Positions 45,636-55,990 of a stretch of 64,000 nt of DNA are shown here, in pieces (positions within the stretch are counted from its first letter, which is position 1; each line of letters opens with the position of its first letter). The position numbers and the translations under genes were made by a program. This stretch comes from Microvirga sp. ACRRW (GTDB lineage Bacteria; Pseudomonadota; Alphaproteobacteria; Rhizobiales; Beijerinckiaceae), in the NCBI RefSeq assembly GCF_022346925.1, contig NZ_JAKRNJ010000003.1, positions 540,890-604,889 of the forward strand, in the 5' to 3' direction. The notes under the pieces were generated by a model. It ran no database searches. It was not told the DNA's origin and saw nothing but the letters and a program-made list of their open reading frames with translations.

Positions 45636-48224
45636 CTAGTTTCTGCGAAGCAGGCGCTCGAAGTATTCGAGTTCTTCCTGCGAGCGCATCGGATCGCCGA
45701 GCTTGCGCCGCAATTCCTCCAGGATGCGCTGGGCCCGTTGAGTTGGACTGCAGCCGGAGCAAAGCATATCACCGATATTGTCCTGATAGCCGGGCTTGCG
45801 GGCTTCACGCCCTAAAGGATCTTGGTTTGATCTGTTGACCTGTCCGTTGGCGCCCTGCGGCTCGCCTTGGCCGGGCTGGTCGCCCGCCTGCTGGTTGCCG
45901 TCTTGGCCCTGCTGCATCTGCTGGGCCATGCCCTGCATGCCGCGTCGCAGGTTTTCGAGCGCGCGTCCCTGGGCATCGACGGCCGGGCCATCCTGCCCCT
46001 GGCCAATCGCGCCCTCGGCCTCGCGCATGTCCTGCTCGGCTTCGCCAAAGCCTTGCTCGCCTTGCATGCCCATGCCTTCCATGCGGCGTTGCAATTCCTG
46101 CAATCGTTCGCGCAGAGCCTGCTGTCTTTGGCGAAGGCCTAACGGGTCCTGCTGATCCGAACTGCCGTACTGGCTTTCCTGATCGCCTCCGTCGCCTTGA
46201 TCTCCCTGCTGGCCTTGCTGTCCCTGCTGGCGCTGGCCCTGTTGGCGCCGGCCTTGCCGCTGACCGTTGTTGCGGTCACCCTGCTGCATGCGCCTGTTCT
46301 GACCCTCGCGGAAGGTTTCATCGCGCAGGTTCTGCTGTTCGCGCGTCATGTCCTCGAGATCGCGCATGGCCTGGCCCATCTCGCGTCCGAGCGGATCGCT
46401 CATGCGGCTGTTGGGCTGGGCCATTTGAAGGTTCTCGAGGATATTGCGCAACTGATCGAGGAGACGCTGGGCCTCCGCCATGTCGCCGCGGCGCATGGCC
46501 TCTTCCATCTGCTGCAGCATCCGGTTGAGATCATTCTGCGTGATCATCCGGTCCGGCATACGCTGGTTCTGGTTGTCGGCCTGCCGGTTCTGCTGCATGC
46601 GCTGAGCGAACTCGCGGAGGAACTTGTCCATCGCTTGCCGCAGCTCGTTCGTCAGACGCCTGATCTCGTCCTCCGTCGCGCCGCGCTCCATGGCCTCCTT
46701 GAGGCGCTCCTGGGCGGCACGCAGCTCACGCTCCGCGTCGGAGAGATTCCCGTCCTCGATCTGCAGCGCCATGCTCCAGAGCCAGTCCGCGATTTCAGTC
46801 AGAGCCTCGTCGTTCCGGGCGCCGCGCAAGCGCTCGGCGGCCATGCGCAGGCCCATGAACACGCCCCATTGCGGCGTGAATTCCGCCGGCTCGATGAGAA
46901 GGGCGTCGAGGGCGATCTGCACGCGCTTGCGGTCGTCGGGGGCGAGCACGAGATTGCGCCGCTGCTCAACCAGGGCCTTGGCGAGCGGATTGGTAAAAGG
47001 ACGCTGCGGCAAAGTGAAGGTGATGGTTTCGCTGGTCGCCTCCTGACCTGCTTCGTCCTTGGCCTTGAGTTTGATTGTCACCGGGGCCCCTGCCCAGGGA
47101 TGGTTGGTCAGATCGACGGGAGAACGCGTATCGGGCGCATTCTGCTCGTGGCTCGGCAGGCTGAGCGTGAGAGAGGGGGCGGGCACGAGAGAGCGGCCCT
47201 TGCTGCCGTCTGCCTTCTCGACCTGGCCTTCGAGCGAGGTGATGCCGTAATCGTCTTTGCCCTTGTAGATGAGGGTGAAGGTGCCGCGCTCGTTGACCTC
47301 GGGCGGCCCGGTGAAGGCGATCTCCGGAATGCGGTCGGGGATGGCTTCGATCTTGAGGATGGCGCTATGGGCAAACCCCGTGCTGATGGTCAGTTCGGTG
47401 CTGCCGTCGAGGGTATAGCGTTCCTCGCGCAGATCCGCGCGCTGGGTGCTCTTAGGCGGCAGGGCGGTCAGGCCCTTGCCCGCCTCAATCTCCGCCTTGC
47501 CGTCGCCCGCGACGCGAATGACGATGGTGGAGCGGATCGGCGCCCGCAATGATTGGCCCTTCGCGAGATCGATCATCAGCGGGGGCATGCGGGTATAAAG
47601 CGGCGGATCGATCCACCCGTCGATGCGGAAGGACGGCGCCGAGGCCGTGGCCTCACGCCAGTCGAAGGCCGCCTTGAGACGCAAGCCGATCTCCGGGCCG
47701 GCCACGAAGGCGCTGGTCACGAGCGCGAGAATGCCTGCGGCCCGCAGCGCATAGCGGTCGCGCCGGGGCATGTCGGGCTGGGGTACGGCGACCCGCATCC
47801 GTCCGACAGCCTCCTCCGCTTTTTTTCGGTGAAGCAGCCAGAGCGCCCGCGTTCCGGGATCGCTGGAACCCAGCGCCAGGCTGTCGTCGAGCACCCGCGC
47901 GGGGCCGTGGGTGAGGCCGGTATCCCGGTCGAGTCGGTCGAGGGCGCGCGTGCGGCTCGGCATGCGCAGGCGCAGCAAGGGCCAGAGGGAGAGGAGAAAG
48001 GCAGCCGCGAAGAGGCCAAGCCCGGTCATGCGCCAGAAGCGCGTGAGATCGAGCCAGAGGCCGAACCAGGATAGCGTGAGAAAAATGAGGGCGATGGAGA
48101 GCGGCAGCCACAGGCGGGGCCAGGCATCCTCCCACCAGAGGGACCAGCGCGCATGAGTGATCAGGCGCCCGAACCTCTTGCTCAGGTTGCTTTGCGCAGG
48201 CGACGGGTTCGGGCCTTCGCTCAT
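45636..48224 (-). CDS. Large DUF4175 (TIGR02302-type) membrane protein
   Basis: 862 residues. Two membrane helices near residues 40-85 and one near 165, a large periplasmic region with Ig-like strands (ISTGFAHSAILKIEAIPDRIPEIAFTG as part of it), helical segments, then a Gln/Gly/Arg-rich region (about 590-720, RRQQGQRQQGQQGQQGD) and a conserved C-terminus with DMLCSGCSP and LRRKLGDPMRSQEELEYFERLL. Function unknown; well conserved in the order. Confidence 0.88.
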   Translation of the reverse strand: MSEGPNPSPAQSNLSKRFGRLITHARWSLWWEDAWPRLWLPLSIALIFLTLSWFGLWLDLTRFWRMTGLGLFAAAFLLSLWPLLRLRMPSRTRALDRLDRDTGLTHGPARVLDDSLALGSSDPGTRALWLLHRKKAEEAVGRMRVAVPQPDMPRRDRYALRAAGILALVTSAFVAGPEIGLRLKAAFDWREATASAPSFRIDGWIDPPLYTRMPPLMIDLAKGQSLRAPIRSTIVIRVAGDGKAEIEAGKGLTALPPKSTQRADLREERYTLDGSTELTISTGFAHSAILKIEAIPDRIPEIAFTGPPEVNERGTFTLIYKGKDDYGITSLEGQVEKADGSKGRSLVPAPSLTLSLPSHEQNAPDTRSPVDLTNHPWAGAPVTIKLKAKDEAGQEATSETITFTLPQRPFTNPLAKALVEQRRNLVLAPDDRKRVQIALDALLIEPAEFTPQWGVFMGLRMAAERLRGARNDEALTEIADWLWSMALQIEDGNLSDAERELRAAQERLKEAMERGATEDEIRRLTNELRQAMDKFLREFAQRMQQNRQADNQNQRMPDRMITQNDLNRMLQQMEEAMRRGDMAEAQRLLDQLRNILENLQMAQPNSRMSDPLGREMGQAMRDLEDMTREQQNLRDETFREGQNRRMQQGDRNNGQRQGRRQQGQRQQGQQGQQGDQGDGGDQESQYGSSDQQDPLGLRQRQQALRERLQELQRRMEGMGMQGEQGFGEAEQDMREAEGAIGQGQDGPAVDAQGRALENLRRGMQGMAQQMQQGQDGNQQAGDQPGQGEPQGANGQVNRSNQDPLGREARKPGYQDNIGDMLCSGCSPTQRAQRILEELRRKLGDPMRSQEELEYFERLLRRN

Positions 48225-48405
48225 GCAATCAGTCTCCGCAGCACGGTTCTGTGCTAAAGCCCCCTTCGAGAAGCTAGCACGCCAGCCCCGGATGACCAGC
48301 CGTCAAATGGGCACAAAGCGCCGCAAGGGAGGATTATCACGGGTGCCGCGTTCACATCCTTGTCAGGACAACAGCTAAGCGCGACACCTGTTCGCGGAAG
48401 ATGCG

Positions 48406-49674
48406 TCAGGCAAGCCAGCCCGGAATTTTATCCAGCCCGATGAGGTCCTCGTAAGCGGGGCGCGGGCGCACCACGGCGCTCTCGGAACCGCGCACCAGAA
48501 CCTCGGGCACGAGGAGGCGGGTGTTGTAGGTGTTGGCTTGAACCGCGCCATAGGCGCCCGCCGTCATGACGGCGATGAGATCGCCCGGCTTCACCGCAGG
48601 CATGTCGCGAGAGAGGGCAAGATAATCGCCCGTCTCGCAGACGGGCCCGACCACATCGGCGACGATGTGCGGCGTGCTCGGTGAGGGCTCAGCCACCGGC
48701 TTGATGTTGTGAAACGCCTCGTAGAGCGTCGGGCGGATGAGATCGTTCATCGCCGCGTCGACGATCACGAAGGTGCGGCCCGCGCCTTCCTTCACGTAGA
48801 TGACCTTGGCGATGAGAACGCCCGCATTGCCCGCGATCAAACGGCCCATCTCGAAGACGAGCTTGAGGCCAAGCGATTTCGTGTGCTGCTTGATGATCTG
48901 CGCATAGGCCTGCGGATCGGGCGGAGGCGCGTTGTCGTCGCGATAGGGCACGCCGAGACCGCCGCCGAGATCGATGTGATGAAGCTTGTGCCCGTCAGCC
49001 ATCAGGTCACGGGCGAGCTCGACGAGAAGCGCGGTGGCGTTGTCGAAGGGCGACAGATCCGTGATCTGGCTGCCGATATGCATATCGACGCCGGTGATCT
49101 CAATGCCTTTCAATTGCGCTGCGCGCGCATAAACCTCGCGGGCACGCGAGATCGGAATGCCGAACTTGTTCTCGGATTTGCCGGTCGAAATCTTCTGGTG
49201 CGTCTTCGCATCCACGTCGGGATTGATGCGGATCGAGATCGGCGCGCGCATGCCTTTCGACAACGCGACTTCGGACAGCGCTTCCAGTTCCGGCTCGGAC
49301 TCCACGTTGAAGCAGAGAATGCCGCTGTCGAGAGCAAACGCCATTTCCGACTTCGTCTTGCCGACGCCGGAGAACACAATACGCTCGCCCGGCGTGCCTG
49401 CGGCCAGCGCGCGGCGCAATTCGCCTTCCGAGACGATGTCCATGCCCGCGCCGAGATTCGCCAGCGTCTTGAGCACCGCTTGGTTCGAGTTCGCCTTCAT
49501 GGCGTAGCAGACGAGGGCGTCGGTATCCGCGAAGGCTTCGGAGAAGACGCGGTAATGCCGCTCGAGCGTCGCCGAGGAATAGCAATAGAACGGGGTTCCG
49601 ACCTCGTCCGCGAGACGGCGCAGGCTGACGTCCTCAGCGTGGAGGACGCCGTCGCGATAGGCGAAATGGTGCAT
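48406..49674 (-). CDS. lysA: Diaminopimelate decarboxylase
   Basis: 422 residues. PLP lysine is Lys60 in YAMKANSN; DIVSEGELRRALAAG, HIGSQI, DLGGGLGVPY and CETGDYLA (active-site cysteine and the substrate-binding glutamate region) follow. Last step of lysine synthesis. Follows the lptM gene by 9 bases. Confidence 0.97.
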   Translation of the reverse strand: MHHFAYRDGVLHAEDVSLRRLADEVGTPFYCYSSATLERHYRVFSEAFADTDALVCYAMKANSNQAVLKTLANLGAGMDIVSEGELRRALAAGTPGERIVFSGVGKTKSEMAFALDSGILCFNVESEPELEALSEVALSKGMRAPISIRINPDVDAKTHQKISTGKSENKFGIPISRAREVYARAAQLKGIEITGVDMHIGSQITDLSPFDNATALLVELARDLMADGHKLHHIDLGGGLGVPYRDDNAPPPDPQAYAQIIKQHTKSLGLKLVFEMGRLIAGNAGVLIAKVIYVKEGAGRTFVIVDAAMNDLIRPTLYEAFHNIKPVAEPSPSTPHIVADVVGPVCETGDYLALSRDMPAVKPGDLIAVMTAGAYGAVQANTYNTRLLVPEVLVRGSESAVVRPRPAYEDLIGLDKIPGWLA

Positions 49675-49683
49675 CGGGCGGCC

Positions 49684-49926
49684 TTACAGCAGCGGATCGA
49701 GAATAAAGGGCTTGTTGGGAACGGTATAGCCGCGACGAGGTGTCGAGCGCGGCGTGCCGACCGGCGAGGGCAGGGTGGCCTGATCGGCGGTGCTCTGCTG
49801 CTGCGCCTGGGGAGCGGACCCATCCGGCGGCGGCTCCAGCGCGCCACGGCGGCCGCAGGCCGAGAGGCCGAGAACGATGAGGCCGGCCACCAGGGCCGCA
49901 CGGGAGAAAGAAACGCAGGTCGACAT
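49684..49926 (-). CDS. lptM: LptM-type small lipoprotein (LPS translocon maturation chaperone)
   Basis: 80 residues. Signal peptide with lipobox LSAC, then the conserved CGRRGALEPPP directly after the lipidated cysteine, as in YifL/LptM. The rest is proline-rich. In many alphaproteobacteria argH sits upstream of lptM-lysA; here it does not, and the divergent tlpA begins instead. Confidence 0.88.
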   Translation of the reverse strand: MSTCVSFSRAALVAGLIVLGLSACGRRGALEPPPDGSAPQAQQQSTADQATLPSPVGTPRSTPRRGYTVPNKPFILDPLL

Positions 49927-50085
49927 CAGAAGCTCCGAAACGTGGCCGCACCATAACGGGAAGCGACAGGAGATGCGAGAGGCAAGGTGAGGCTGTCAGG
50001 GGCCTTTCAGCCTCCACGGCATCGTGATGGCGGATTTGCGTCGCAAGGGCTTGAGGCTTGGCCGAAAAAGAGCCACATCGGGCCC

Positions 50086-50748
50086 ATGTCGAACGCATCG
50101 GAAACACCGAAATCCCGCAACCGGTTCTGGCCAATTGGCCTCGCCGCTCTTTTCCTGATCGGCGCAGGCGCCGCTTGGTACGGCTTTTCCCATGTCGGGA
50201 GCACCGTCCCCCAGGCGGCGAGCGAGTGCCGTGCCTCGACCGCCGTCGCGGAGCGCCTCGATCCATTGGCGAAGGGCGAGCTTGCCGCGCTTGGCGTGAG
50301 CAAAGCCCCCAAGCCCGCTCCGGTGATCGCCTTCGCGGGTTCCGAAGGTCAACCGATGAGCCTTGCCGATTTCAAGGGCAAGACGATCCTCGTAAATCTC
50401 TGGGCGACCTGGTGCGTGCCCTGCCGCGAGGAAATGCCCGCCCTCGACAAGCTTCAGGCGGAGTTCGGCGGCTCCGATTTTGAGGTGGTGGCGATCAACG
50501 TGGATACCCGCAATCCCGACAAGCCGAAGGCGTGGTTGCAGGAGAACGGCATCAGGAACCTCGCCTATCATGCCGATCCGGGAGGCAAGTTGCTTCAGGT
50601 CCTGCAGAAGTCCGGTCACGTGGTCGGATTGCCGACGACATTCATGGTGGATGCATCGGGCTGCGAGATCGCGCTGTTGAAAGGCCCCGCCGAATGGGCC
50701 TCGCCGGATGCGATGGCTTTCGTCAGGACGGCGCTGGGGCGGACTTAA
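50086..50748 (+). CDS. tlpA: TlpA-family thiol:disulfide interchange protein
   Basis: 220 residues from ATG 50086. A membrane anchor (FWPIGLAALFLIGAGAAWYGF) precedes the periplasmic thioredoxin domain. Active site Cys110-Cys113 in WATWCVPCREEMP; the cis-proline is in VGLPTTFMVD. Needed for cytochrome oxidase copper-site assembly in Bradyrhizobium; a copper/CcoN-type role here is inferred. Its stop overlaps the convergent hypothetical gene by 4 bases. Confidence 0.92.
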   Translation: MSNASETPKSRNRFWPIGLAALFLIGAGAAWYGFSHVGSTVPQAASECRASTAVAERLDPLAKGELAALGVSKAPKPAPVIAFAGSEGQPMSLADFKGKTILVNLWATWCVPCREEMPALDKLQAEFGGSDFEVVAINVDTRNPDKPKAWLQENGIRNLAYHADPGGKLLQVLQKSGHVVGLPTTFMVDASGCEIALLKGPAEWASPDAMAFVRTALGRT

Positions 50749-51062
50749 ACCCGGAAGCTTCCGTCCCCGTCGGGCTGGCCCAGCTCGCCGGAGAAGGCGG
50801 GTTTCGAGAGACGCCAGGGGCGGTCCATGGCCTTTCGCGCTTCGCCTTTCTGAAGCAGGCGCGGCGTGCCGTCTGCCAGAACTTCCTCGATCACGAGAAA
50901 GCCGAAGGCCTGCAGGATCAGGCAAGCGGTCTTAGTGGCAACGTCATCGGCCCCCACGGCCAGGGAGCCTGCAGCGTAGACCCGCTCCAGGATGGTCTTG
51001 GGATGATGCCTTACCCCCGCACGCGGCTTGAAGGCGACGACATTCGTCTCCGGCTCGAACAT
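50745..51062 (-). CDS. Conserved-looking hypothetical protein
   Basis: 105 residues with a GGGGG-type ribosome site before ATG 51062. Cytosolic; GVRHHPKTILERVYAAGSLAVGADDVA, TKTACLILQAFGFLVIEEV, and a basic C-terminus (ARKAMDRPWRLSKPAFSG). No known domain recognised. Converges with tlpA with a 4-base overlap of stops. Confidence 0.65.
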   Translation of the reverse strand: MFEPETNVVAFKPRAGVRHHPKTILERVYAAGSLAVGADDVATKTACLILQAFGFLVIEEVLADGTPRLLQKGEARKAMDRPWRLSKPAFSGELGQPDGDGSFRV

Positions 51063-51213
51063 GGATTTTGCCCCCGTCTCGAACCGCCGCGTTGTGTTGT
51101 TATGCCGGCGGTTCTTGGAAAGAACGTGGACCGATTATGCCGGAAACTGAGCCATTTGAGGAATGCGACATAAGACGCTCCCCATTCGGGCGGAGCGTGG
51201 CTGTTTCAGGCAA

Positions 51214-51239
51214 TAAAAAAGCGGGGCTTCGAGCCCCGC
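51214..51239 (-). terminator. Rho-independent terminator after grxD
   Basis: GCGGGGCT and AGCCCCGC form an 8-base stem with a TCG loop; on the minus strand it is followed by six T. It stands 26 bases after the grxD stop and closes the purS-to-grxD unit. Confidence 0.85.
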
Positions 51240-51264
51240 CTTTGTGGTCATCTGCCAGTGCCGA

Positions 51265-51600
51265 TCAGGCGCTCTGCTGAACCTGGATGCCCTTGTCGGC
51301 GAAGAGCTGTTGCAGCTCGCCGGCCTGGAACATCTCGCGGGTGATGTCGCAGCCGCCGATGAACTCGCCCTTCACGTAGAGCTGAGGAATGGTCGGCCAG
51401 TTGGAATAATCCTTGATGCCCTGGCGGACGGCGTCGTTCTCCAGGACGTTCACGCCCTTATAGTCGACGCCGAGATAGTTGAGGATCTGGACCACTTGCC
51501 CTGAGAACCCGCACATGGGGAATTGCGGCGTGCCCTTCATGAACAGCACGACGTCGTTGGACTTCACTTCGTTGTCGATGATCTGGTTGGCGTCAGCCAT
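51265..51600 (-). CDS. grxD: Monothiol glutaredoxin Grx4/GrxD
   Basis: 111 residues. CGFS active site at residues 30-33, KGTP glutathione-binding motif, WPTIPQLYVKGEFIGGCDI. Forms [2Fe-2S]-bridged dimers with glutathione and heterodimers with BolA, encoded next to it. Cytosolic iron-sulfur trafficking. Confidence 0.97.
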   Translation of the reverse strand: MADANQIIDNEVKSNDVVLFMKGTPQFPMCGFSGQVVQILNYLGVDYKGVNVLENDAVRQGIKDYSNWPTIPQLYVKGEFIGGCDITREMFQAGELQQLFADKGIQVQQSA

Positions 51601-51645
51601 GGAATTCTCCTTGCGTCCCAGCGGTCAAGGCGCCGGGGTCGTCTC

Positions 51646-51882
51646 TCAATTGTCGGGTGCCAGCGTCGTCAATGCAAGGGCGTGGAGCACGCCACCCATG
51701 CGGCCTTGCAGCGCTGCATAGACCATCTGGTGCTGCTGGACCCGGGATTTGCCCCTGAAGGCGGAAGACGTGACGGTGGCGGCATAATGGTCGCCGTCGC
51801 CCGCCAGATCCTTGATCTCCACGACCGCGTCGGGGAGGGCGGCCTTGATCATGCTCTCGATATCGCGTGCATCCATGGGCAT
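51646..51882 (-). CDS. bolA: BolA family protein
   Basis: 78 residues. IESMIKAALPDAVVEIKDLAGDGDHYAATVTS with the conserved aspartate/histidine region and VQQHQMVYAALQGRMGGVLHALALTTL. Partner of the CGFS glutaredoxin in the next gene. Lies 12 bases after purL. Confidence 0.95.
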   Translation of the reverse strand: MPMDARDIESMIKAALPDAVVEIKDLAGDGDHYAATVTSSAFRGKSRVQQHQMVYAALQGRMGGVLHALALTTLAPDN

Positions 51883-51894
51883 GGATCAAACTCC

Positions 51895-54108
51895 TTACGA
51901 CTTGCCGGTCATGTATTCGGGTAGCCATGCCTCGTGAGCCGTTTTCAGCTGCTTCACGGATATGACCTGGGTGCCCGGCAGAATCAACGAATCGCCACCG
52001 GTGACGCCCAGCGTCACGGCGGGAATACCGAGAGCGCCGGCTTCATAGAGAATGTCGGCAGCAACGTCCTCATCGACGGCGATGAGATAACGCGCCTGAT
52101 CCTCGCCGAAGAGGAAGGCGTGAAGCGGCATGTTGTCAGGCGCCGCAGTGATCGTCGCGCCGACATTGCCCGCCATCGCCATTTCAGCAAGGGACAGGGC
52201 GATGCCGCCATCGGAGCAATCGTGCACCGTCTTCACCTGACCGGAGCGGATGAGCTGGCGGATGAAGTCACCGTTGCGCTTCTCGGTGGCGAGATCGACC
52301 GGCGGCGGAGCGCCTTCCTCACGGCCGCAAACGTCGCGCAGGTAAATCGACTGGCCGAGCCAGCCTTGCGTTGCGCCGACGAGAATGATCGCCTCGCCCT
52401 TGTTCTTGAAGGCGACGGATGCGTTCACCGTCACGTCGTCGAGTACGCCCACGCCGCCAATGGCGGGAGTGGGCAGAATGCCCTGGCCGTTGGTCTCATT
52501 GTAGAGCGAGACGTTGCCGGACACGACGGGGAATTCGAGCACCTTGCAGGCCTCGCCGATGCCTTTCAGGCAGCCGACGAACTGGCCCATAGATTCAGGA
52601 CGCTCGGGGCTTGCGAAGTTCAGGTTGTCGGTGATCGCGAGCGGCAGGCCGCCGACCGCCGTGATATTGCGCCAAGCTTCCGCCACCGCCTGCTTGCCGC
52701 CCTCGAACGGATCGGCCTCGCAATAGCGCGGCGTCACGTCGGTGGTGAGCGCAAGGCCCTTCGGCCCGTCCTCGACGCGCACGATGGCGGCATCGCCGCC
52801 GGGTGTCTGCACCGTGTTGCCGAGGATGAGGTGGTCATACTGCTCCCACACCCAGCGCTTGGAGCACTGGTCCGGCGAGCCGACGAGTTTGAGCAGCGCT
52901 TCGGCTTCCGACATCGGCGCCTTCACGCTTGCAGCATCGATCACGGGACGCTTCGGGCTTTCGACCCACGGGCGATCATAGAGCGGAGCTTCGTCGCCGA
53001 GTTCCTTGATCGGCAGATCGGCCTTCACCTCGCCCTGATGCTTGATGACGAAGCGCAGCGTGTCAGTGGTCTTGCCGATCACGGCGAAGTCCAGGCCCCA
53101 TTTGTGGAAGATGGCTTCGGCCTCTTTTTCCATGCCGGGCTTGAGCACCATGAGCATGCGCTCCTGGCTCTCGGACAGCATCATCTCGTAAGCGGTCATG
53201 CCTTCTTCGCGGCACGGCACCTTGTCGAGATCGAGTTCGACGCCGAGATTGCCCTTCGCGCCCATCTCCACAGCGGAGCTGGTGAGACCGGCAGCGCCCA
53301 TGTCCTGAATCGCGATCACCGCGCCGGACTTCATGAGTTCGAGGCAGGCTTCGAGCAGGAGCTTCTCGGCGAAGGGATCGCCGACCTGCACGGTGGGACG
53401 CTTTTCTTCCGACGCATCGTCGAATTCGGCGGACGCCATCGTCGCGCCGTGAATGCCGTCGCGTCCGGTCTTGGAGCCGAGATAGACGATCGGATTTCCG
53501 ACGCCGGTGGCCTTCGCGTACCAAATCTCATCCGTGCGGGCGAGGCCGACAGCCATCGCGTTGACGAGGATGTTGCCGTTGTAGCGCTTGTCGAAACCAA
53601 CAGAGCCGCCGACGGTGGGCACGCCGAACGAATTGCCGTAGCCGCCGATGCCCGCGACCACGCCCGAAACGAGGTGCGGAGTCTTCGGATGATCCGGCTC
53701 GCCGAAGCGCAGGAAGTTCAGCGCCGCAATCGGACGCGCGCCCATGGTGAACACGTCACGCAAAATGCCGCCCACGCCCGTCGCCGCGCCCTGATAGGGC
53801 TCGATGAAGGACGGATGGTTGTGGCTTTCCATCTTGAAGATGCAGGCGAGGCCATCGCCGATATCGATCACGCCCGCGTTCTCGCCGGGGCCCTGGATGA
53901 CCCACGGCGCTTTCGTCGGCAGGCCGCGCAGATGGATGCGCGAGGATTTGTACGAGCAATGCTCGTTCCACATGGCGGAGACGATGCCGAGCTCGGTGAT
54001 GGTCGGCGTGCGGCCGATCAGCTTCACGAAACGCTCGTATTCGTCAGGCTTCAGTCCGTGCTCCTTGACCAGCTCCGGGGTGATGGCGACGTCGTTGCGG
54101 ATCATCAT
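51895..54108 (-). CDS. purL: Phosphoribosylformylglycinamidine synthase II
   Basis: 737 residues, small-type Pur[67 protein letters not shown], and [18 protein letters not shown] are all present. Catalyses the ATP-dependent amidation of FGAR with PurQ and PurS as glutaminase and linker subunits. ATG 54105 is an alternative start. Confidence 0.98.
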   Translation of the reverse strand: MMIRNDVAITPELVKEHGLKPDEYERFVKLIGRTPTITELGIVSAMWNEHCSYKSSRIHLRGLPTKAPWVIQGPGENAGVIDIGDGLACIFKMESHNHPSFIEPYQGAATGVGGILRDVFTMGARPIAALNFLRFGEPDHPKTPHLVSGVVAGIGGYGNSFGVPTVGGSVGFDKRYNGNILVNAMAVGLARTDEIWYAKATGVGNPIVYLGSKTGRDGIHGATMASAEFDDASEEKRPTVQVGDPFAEKLLLEACLELMKSGAVIAIQDMGAAGLTSSAVEMGAKGNLGVELDLDKVPCREEGMTAYEMMLSESQERMLMVLKPGMEKEAEAIFHKWGLDFAVIGKTTDTLRFVIKHQGEVKADLPIKELGDEAPLYDRPWVESPKRPVIDAASVKAPMSEAEALLKLVGSPDQCSKRWVWEQYDHLILGNTVQTPGGDAAIVRVEDGPKGLALTTDVTPRYCEADPFEGGKQAVAEAWRNITAVGGLPLAITDNLNFASPERPESMGQFVGCLKGIGEACKVLEFPVVSGNVSLYNETNGQGILPTPAIGGVGVLDDVTVNASVAFKNKGEAIILVGATQGWLGQSIYLRDVCGREEGAPPPVDLATEKRNGDFIRQLIRSGQVKTVHDCSDGGIALSLAEMAMAGNVGATITAAPDNMPLHAFLFGEDQARYLIAVDEDVAADILYEAGALGIPAVTLGVTGGDSLILPGTQVISVKQLKTAHEAWLPEYMTGKS

Positions 54109-54126
54109 TATCTCGTGAGTTGGAAA

Positions 54127-54825
54127 TTAGGCTGCGCGGGAGAAAGAAGACACGAGGCTCTCGAAGAGGCCGCGCCCATCGGTGCCGCCCACGAGGTCTT
54201 CGATCAGGTTTTCCGGATGAGGCATCATGCCGAGCACGTTGAGCTTGTCGGAATAGATGCCGGCAATCGAATTCATCGAGCCGTTGCGGTTGGAATCGGG
54301 CGTCACATGGCCGTTCGCATCCGAGTAGCGGAAGGCGACGAGGCCTTCGCCTTCGAGACGCTTCAGCGTTTCCGCATCCGCCGTGTAATTGCCCTCGCCA
54401 TGCGCCACGCAGACGTCGATGGCCTGACCCTTGGCGTAGTTCTTCGTGAAGGCGGTGTCGTTGCGCTCAACCTTCAGGAACTGGCGATGGCAGATGAACT
54501 TGAGGTTCGCGTTGCGCATCAGAATGCCGGGCAGAAGGCCAGCTTCGCAGAGGATCTGGAAGCCGTTGCAGACGCCGAGCACGAGGCCGCCGCGCGCTGC
54601 ATGGGCGCGGACTGCATCCATCACGGTGGCGCGTCCGGCAATCGCGCCGCAGCGGAGATAATCGCCATAAGAAAAGCCGCCCGGCAGGACCACGAGGTCC
54701 GTGCCCTTGGGCAGCTCGGTTTCGGCATGCCAGACCTTCTGGGCGTCGGAGCCCGCCAGCTTGAGAGCCCGCACCATATCGCCTTCGCGATTGGAGCCGG
54801 GGAAGACGATGACAGCGGATTTCAT
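54127..54825 (-). CDS. purQ: Phosphoribosylformylglycinamidine synthase I (glutaminase subunit)
   Basis: 232 residues from ATG 54825. Class I amidotransferase: Cys86 in GVCNGFQIL, the H...E pair in the C-terminal region (AHGEGNY; PHPENL). Supplies ammonia to PurL. Starts 7 bases after purS stop. Confidence 0.97.
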   Translation of the reverse strand: MKSAVIVFPGSNREGDMVRALKLAGSDAQKVWHAETELPKGTDLVVLPGGFSYGDYLRCGAIAGRATVMDAVRAHAARGGLVLGVCNGFQILCEAGLLPGILMRNANLKFICHRQFLKVERNDTAFTKNYAKGQAIDVCVAHGEGNYTADAETLKRLEGEGLVAFRYSDANGHVTPDSNRNGSMNSIAGIYSDKLNVLGMMPHPENLIEDLVGGTDGRGLFESLVSSFSRAA

Positions 54826-54832
54826 GTCGGCC

Positions 54833-55072
54833 TCAAACGATCTCGACGCGGTAATTTTCGATGACGGTGTTCGCGAGCAGCTTCTCGCAGGCTGCCTTGA
54901 GCGAGGCTTCGGCTTTGGCCTTGTCGCCCGTCTCCAGCTCGATATCGAACACCTTGCCCTGGCGGACGCCGGCAATGCCATCCACGCCAAGGGACTTCAG
55001 GGCCCCTTCGATGGCCTTGCCTTGGGGGTCGAGAACGCCGTTCTTCAGGGTGACGGTGACGCGAGCTTTCAT
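54833..55072 (-). CDS. purS: Phosphoribosylformylglycinamidine synthase, PurS subunit
   Basis: 79 residues from ATG 55072. [29 protein letters not shown] and [11 protein letters not shown] are the PurS signature. Bridges PurQ and PurL. First gene of the purS-purQ-purL-bolA-grxD run. Confidence 0.96.
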   Translation of the reverse strand: MKARVTVTLKNGVLDPQGKAIEGALKSLGVDGIAGVRQGKVFDIELETGDKAKAEASLKAACEKLLANTVIENYRVEIV

Positions 55073-55270
55073 GGGAGGCCTCGAGGTTTTGAGATTTGCC
55101 CCACGCCATAAAGCTAATGCCCTCAAGAAACAACGCCTTTGGCGTCTAATTCACGGGCAGTGGTACAGGGTATCCCCTTTAACCTTCCATGCCTTGCTGG
55201 AACAGATACCCGCTCTTATGAAGGATCTGTGTATGATACCTTGTTTCAGGAAGCCAAATTGCAGGACCTC

Positions 55271-55978
55271 GTGCCGATCCCCTTCCTAAGAGCCAAGCCC
55301 TGCGCTTTCATCGCCTTGTCCCTGATGCTGATCGCTTCCAATGCGTTCGGGGCCGAGAGCGTCTGTTTCGGCGGAACGGCAAAAGGACGGCTGGAAAACG
55401 GCGTCGCCCTGCCGCAATCGGGGCCGAATTTCACCGCCTATAGCCGCTTCGCATCCACCCTCGACCGGACCTACGTCCACTCCAAGGTGGCCGATGTCGT
55501 CGGCGAGGCTTACGCGGCTTTGGCCAAGGCTCAGAAGGATCTGGTTTTTGTCTATGGCGAGAGTGGCCACGAGAAAGGCGGCCCTTTTCCGCCTCATCGC
55601 ACCCACCAGAATGGGCTCTCGGTGGATTTCATGGTCCCCGTTCGGAACAAGGCCGGAAGATCGGTCGCCCTGCCGACCCATCCCTTGAACCGGTACGGAT
55701 ACGATCTCGAATTCGACCGCCGGGGGCGAATGAAGGATTATCGGATCGATTTCGAGGCCATGGCCCTGCATCTCGAAGCTCTCGACCGCTCCGCGAAGAA
55801 GCGTGGCATCGGGATCGAGCGCGTGATCTTCGATCCCGCCTATCTCCCCTTGCTCTTTGCGACGTCAAGAGGGGTCTACCTTCAGTCAGAGATGACCTTC
55901 ATGCGCCGGCAGGCCTGGGTTCGGCACGACGAGCATTACCATGTGGACTTTGCTCTGCCCTGCAAGCCTCTGCGATAA
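55271..55978 (+). CDS. Penicillin-insensitive murein endopeptidase-like (LAS metallopeptidase)
   Basis: About 235 residues from GTG 55271; the start is uncertain (other in-frame codons lie upstream). Signal peptide CAFIALSLMLIASNAFGAE. LAS-type zinc signature: HRTHQNGLSVDFMVP (H...D) and the C-terminal HDEHYHVDFALP (HxH), as in MepA/M74. Periplasmic cleavage of peptidoglycan cross-links. Divergent from purS. Sequence is shorter than MepA. Confidence 0.85.
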   Translation: MPIPFLRAKPCAFIALSLMLIASNAFGAESVCFGGTAKGRLENGVALPQSGPNFTAYSRFASTLDRTYVHSKVADVVGEAYAALAKAQKDLVFVYGESGHEKGGPFPPHRTHQNGLSVDFMVPVRNKAGRSVALPTHPLNRYGYDLEFDRRGRMKDYRIDFEAMALHLEALDRSAKKRGIGIERVIFDPAYLPLLFATSRGVYLQSEMTFMRRQAWVRHDEHYHVDFALPCKPLR

Positions 55979-55990
55979 CCAGTCGAAGGC

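Noticed and set aside
51934..54864. A very long plus-strand open frame opposite purL and purQ
   Set aside because: It mirrors the minus-strand purine genes in a high-GC genome; its translation has no domains while purL and purQ are unambiguous.
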